Below, in pieces: positions 6,869-9,050 of a stretch of 9,050 nucleotides of DNA. The notes under the pieces were generated by a model. It was not told the DNA's origin and searched no databases. It saw nothing but the letters and a program-made list of their open reading frames with translations. The position numbers and the translations under genes were made by a program. Numbering within the stretch: the stretch's first letter is position 1; the number at the start of each line of letters is the position of its first letter. Source of the DNA: Cryomorphaceae bacterium (GTDB taxonomy: Bacteria > Bacteroidota > Bacteroidia > Flavobacteriales > Schleiferiaceae); contig NYXD01000043.1 in the NCBI GenBank assembly GCA_002685435.1, positions 24,409-33,458 on the forward strand, in the 5' to 3' direction.

Positions 6869-7318
6869 TTAATAGTAATTGTCCAATTTCAATCTAAAAA
6901 TCAACGGCGAATATTCAGGAACCGTACTTGCACCTTTTTCCCCGTAACCTAGGGTTGATGGAAAAACTACAACAGCTGTTCCGCCCTCTCCCGCAATCTG
7001 AAGTCCTTGCTGAAATCCTTGAACTAACATTGGCATGGATACATGGCTCGATGCGTACCAACCGTTTGAAAATATCGTGCTATCGAGCAGATATCCAACG
7101 TGTTTGAAACTAACTTCATTCGTACTATCTGGTATACGATTCACATTTCCGGAGTCAAGAACATGATAAAACAATCCCGAAGGCGTCTCTGTAAAATCAA
7201 GTCCGGTTGTCGCTATATAATTTTCGATTTCTGCAATCTCGCGATTTAATCGTGCCTCGTCAGTGGTGCAAGCCACAAACAGAACCAGCATAAGTAAGAA
7301 GGGTATGGTTTTTTTCAT
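6869..7318 (-). CDS. FKBP-type peptidyl-prolyl isomerase lipoprotein
   Basis: A 149-residue predicted lipoprotein with an FKBP domain, expected to catalyse or assist proline isomerisation during envelope protein folding. MKKTIPFLLMLVLFVAC gives a lipoprotein signal with Cys17 as the lipidated residue, followed by TTDEARL and a short helix (21-37). The FKBP fold spans about 66-147: VGYLLDSTIF, MLVQGFQQGLQIAGEGG, VVFPSTLGYGEKG and PLIFRLKL. Compared with human FKBP12, Phe36, Tyr82 and Phe99 are kept (Phe83, Tyr125, Phe141), but Tyr26 is His73, Asp37 is Ser84 and Trp59 is Phe102. It resembles the lipoprotein FKBPs of gliding flavobacteria (GldI type), but I cannot assign that name. The frame stays open to an upstream start at 7429, but ATG 7318 is chosen because it starts the lipoprotein signal and sits 4 bases after a -7 element. 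First gene of a minus-strand run. Confidence 0.88.
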   Translation of the reverse strand: MKKTIPFLLMLVLFVACTTDEARLNREIAEIENYIATTGLDFTETPSGLFYHVLDSGNVNRIPDSTNEVSFKHVGYLLDSTIFSNGWYASSHVSMPMLVQGFQQGLQIAGEGGTAVVVFPSTLGYGEKGASTVPEYSPLIFRLKLDNYY

Positions 7319-7322
7319 TCTC

Positions 7323-7330
7323 CAAAAGTA
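7323..7330 (-). promoter_or_regulatory. Probable -7 element of the FKBP-gene promoter
   Basis: The minus strand reads TACTTTTG, a full TAnnTTTG match and identical to the octamer before aroB. It is separated from the ATG at 7318 by GAGA, so transcription would start at or within a few bases of the start codon. No good -33 TTG/TTTG is visible 19-22 bases upstream. It also helps exclude the longer reading frame that starts at 7429. Activity is inferred. Confidence 0.5.
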
Positions 7331-7368
7331 ATGTAGTTTTTCGTGAATACCATTCCATCTCCTTTCGC

Positions 7369-7376
7369 TAACATTG
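7369..7376 (+). promoter_or_regulatory. Possible -7 element of the sensor-kinase promoter
   Basis: TAACATTG differs from TAnnTTTG at one position and ends 4 bases (TGTA) before the ATG at 7381, repeating the spacing seen before aroB and the FKBP gene. No convincing -33 element is visible. With the FKBP promoter on the other strand it would form a compact divergent control region in the 62-base gap. The mismatch makes this weaker than the other elements. Confidence 0.33.
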
Positions 7377-7380
7377 TGTA

Positions 7381-9050
7381 ATGAAAGGATTCTTTTTTTC
7401 AATAAGCTTTTTATTCGCAGTTTCTTCAAATGCCCAGATCCTGCAGCGTTCTCAAGGATTCCCTGCAGATCCAGTTACTGCACTTTCTTGGTGCGAGGAC
7501 ACCTTGTATATTGGTACGCAGGGTTCCGGTGTCTTCGTATTGGTGGAGCAGCGTATTCTACCTTCTAAACGCTTTAATGAATTTTCGAGATCTATCATTT
7601 ACGATTTCGAAAATTGCGAACCCGTTACTCGTGGTTCATTACAAGCCTATCCTATAATAGCTTCTTCACCGGATGGAACTACCTATACTGCTGAAGATGG
7701 ATTTTTGCGTATTCAGTTTACCGACGAAGGATCTCGAATGGATGAACGGCCGTCAGGAATCTGGCATTTCCCCGATCTCCAAATGGCTCCCTACGAGACC
7801 GGCCTCACTTTTATTCGCAATGGATCTGAGCTCAGTGCTTATGCGCAAAATGATTTGATAGATGTATTTATTGCAAAAGGGCTGATTTTCGATGTTGCAT
7901 CGACGCCTTTTGGTCTGCTTTTAAGCACAGAGGCGGGATTGTACCGTTGGGAAAAAGGCTGGCGATTGCGCTACGAAGGCCTACCTATTTTTGCTTTTGA
8001 TGGTCCAACTGTTCGTACACCACTGGGAGTCATCGCGCTCGAAAAACTATTGGATGGAAACTGGGCGATGGATGATTTTTCCTCCCCTTCAGAGCGCACT
8101 CCCGCGCCGGAACCTTATTTCGATGTAGATACGATCGGTAATACGTATTATGGTTTTGGACCTAATGGCCTTGAAGTCTTTGACAGTACTGGAGCTTTAT
8201 TTAGCATTACTTCTGCTCGAGGGTTACCGGCTATGGGACCAGGCAGTTATGATGTTGCGCTCAATAATGAAAATTTATACGTTGCTACACCAAAGGGATT
8301 ATGGGTATTCCTGAACGAAGGAAAGCCAAACAACTTACGTGATATAGGGATTCTTTTTTGGCAAAATGGACTGCGAATTGATTCATTTGAAGGTCTAGAG
8401 GTGTCACCAACAACCATAGGGTTTACTGTGCAGCAGCGTAAGGTATCCGCCGGTGAAGTATATGGTAGATACCGTCTGAATGCCGGAGCATGGCAATCTT
8501 TTTCTGTAGGTGAACGTATTATTCTGGAGCGCCCAGCGCCACAAAATTATAACCTTGAAATTCAAACCAGTACCCGATTAGATTTTGCTCAGGGAATGAA
8601 TGCTGAATATGCGTTTACAGTGCGCGCACCTTGGTACAAACGTATTTGGCCCTGGGTGGCTATTGTTTTGGGTGTGGCATCCATTTTATTTTGGCGTCAG
8701 CGAAAGACTAAAATTCGCTTGCAAGAACGGTTGCAGTTGCAAGAGCGTTTAGCAGATGCGGAATTGGCCAGTAAACGACTGCAAATGAACCCCCATTTTT
8801 TATTCAATGCACTTGATGCTATTTCGAATTTCATTTTTAAAAATCAGCCTAAAGATGCAGTGAAATTCATGGGGAAATTGGCAAAAATGATGCGATTGAC
8901 GCTCGATAGTTCTCGAAGTGAAGCAATGGTATTGGCGGATGAAATAGAACTGATTAACCAATATTTAGACCTGTGTAAGTTGCGATATGGCAACTTCGAA
9001 GTACAGTGGAGGATAGATGAAAATCTAGATACGTTTGACCATTACGTTCC
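7381..9050 (+). CDS. Propeller-type sensor histidine kinase, LytS/YehU family (3' end outside window)
   Basis: My own translation from ATG 7381 stays open to the window end: 556 residues, incomplete. It starts with a signal peptide ending SSNAQ (15-19). Residues about 20-340 look like a degenerate periplasmic beta-propeller with regulator-propeller repeats, such as QGFPADPVTALSW then LYIGTQGSGVFVL (25-54), GLLLSTEAGLYRW (178-190) and ARGLPAMG then LYVATPKGLWVF (279-310). A Y_Y_Y-like domain follows (about 345-415, GRYRLNAGAWQSF) ending in APWYK. One transmembrane helix lies at about 423-438, then a charged coiled-coil linker (441-468), then the His_kinase box QMNPHFLFNALDAISNFIF with phospho-acceptor His472. 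The ATP-binding domain would lie beyond the edge. Such kinases usually signal to a LytTR response regulator, often the next gene. The propeller is shorter than in typical hybrid two-component systems. Divergent from the FKBP gene. Confidence 0.9.
   Translation, partial: MKGFFFSISFLFAVSSNAQILQRSQGFPADPVTALSWCEDTLYIGTQGSGVFVLVEQRILPSKRFNEFSRSIIYDFENCEPVTRGSLQAYPIIASSPDGTTYTAEDGFLRIQFTDEGSRMDERPSGIWHFPDLQMAPYETGLTFIRNGSELSAYAQNDLIDVFIAKGLIFDVASTPFGLLLSTEAGLYRWEKGWRLRYEGLPIFAFDGPTVRTPLGVIALEKLLDGNWAMDDFSSPSERTPAPEPYFDVDTIGNTYYGFGPNGLEVFDSTGALFSITSARGLPAMGPGSYDVALNNENLYVATPKGLWVFLNEGKPNNLRDIGILFWQNGLRIDSFEGLEVSPTTIGFTVQQRKVSAGEVYGRYRLNAGAWQSFSVGERIILERPAPQNYNLEIQTSTRLDFAQGMNAEYAFTVRAPWYKRIWPWVAIVLGVASILFWRQRKTKIRLQERLQLQERLADAELASKRLQMNPHFLFNALDAISNFIFKNQPKDAVKFMGKLAKMMRLTLDSSRSEAMVLADEIELINQYLDLCKLRYGNFEVQWRIDENLDTFDHYV

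Noticed and set aside
7319..7429. Longer frame for the FKBP protein starting at 7429
   Set aside because: It would bury the lipoprotein signal 37 residues inside the protein, overlap the divergent kinase gene, and lie upstream of the -7 element next to ATG 7318.
7374..7858. Several short plus-strand open frames
   Set aside because: They are out of frame with the sensor kinase, whose signal peptide, propeller repeats and His box read continuously from 7381.
8719..8748. Near-repeat TTGCAAGAACGG/TTGCAAGAGCGT in the kinase
   Set aside because: It encodes the heptad-like LQERLQLQERL of the coiled-coil linker, so the repetition is explained by protein structure.
1..9050. tRNA, rRNA, CRISPR array, insertion sequence or attachment site
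   Set aside because: None is visible by eye; coding sequence fills nearly all of the window and the gaps are too short.

Overview
The window looks like chromosomal DNA of a member of the Bacteroidota, most likely a flavobacterium-like lineage; I cannot name a species. The pointers are protein types (a Bacteroidota-type alanine dehydrogenase, a short monofunctional proline dehydrogenase, a helix-hairpin-helix/barrel protein, an FKBP lipoprotein, a propeller-LytS sensor kinase), signal peptides ending in A/G-Q, no Shine-Dalgarno sequences, and octamers matching the Bacteroidota -7 promoter element TAnnTTTG close to several start codons. Gene density is very high: nine protein genes, no stretch of 300 bases without a gene, and no RNA gene, mobile element or CRISPR array seen.

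Left part (1-2512), amino-acid catabolism. The C-terminal part of alanine dehydrogenase is followed 24 bases later by a small one-pass membrane protein resembling DUF4258. Proline dehydrogenase converges on it from the other strand, and the two stop codons overlap.

Middle (2513-4800), shikimate pathway. Divergent from proline dehydrogenase, aroB (3-dehydroquinate synthase) and aroA (EPSP synthase) lie one base apart as a tight unit. The short proline dehydrogenase/aroB gap carries two face-to-face -7 elements, and the aroB element sits only 4 bases before its GTG start.

Right part (4708-7318, minus strand), cell envelope. In transcription order this is an FKBP-type lipoprotein, an unrecognised exported probable beta-barrel protein, and a protein with an N-terminal ComEA-like helix-hairpin-helix region followed by a predicted outer-membrane barrel. 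The last two are coupled through a GTGA overlap. The barrel gene runs 93 bases antisense into the 3' end of aroA.

Right edge (7381-9050, plus strand). Divergent from the FKBP gene is a sensor histidine kinase with a periplasmic propeller, a Y_Y_Y-like domain, one membrane helix and a LytS-type histidine box. It is cut by the window end before its ATPase domain.

Nothing here is a clear new defence or mobile system. The least understood part is the coupled barrel/helix-hairpin-helix pair. The most striking regulatory pattern is that three genes (aroB, FKBP, kinase) have a -7-like octamer exactly 4 bases before the start codon, which suggests leaderless or nearly leaderless mRNAs.
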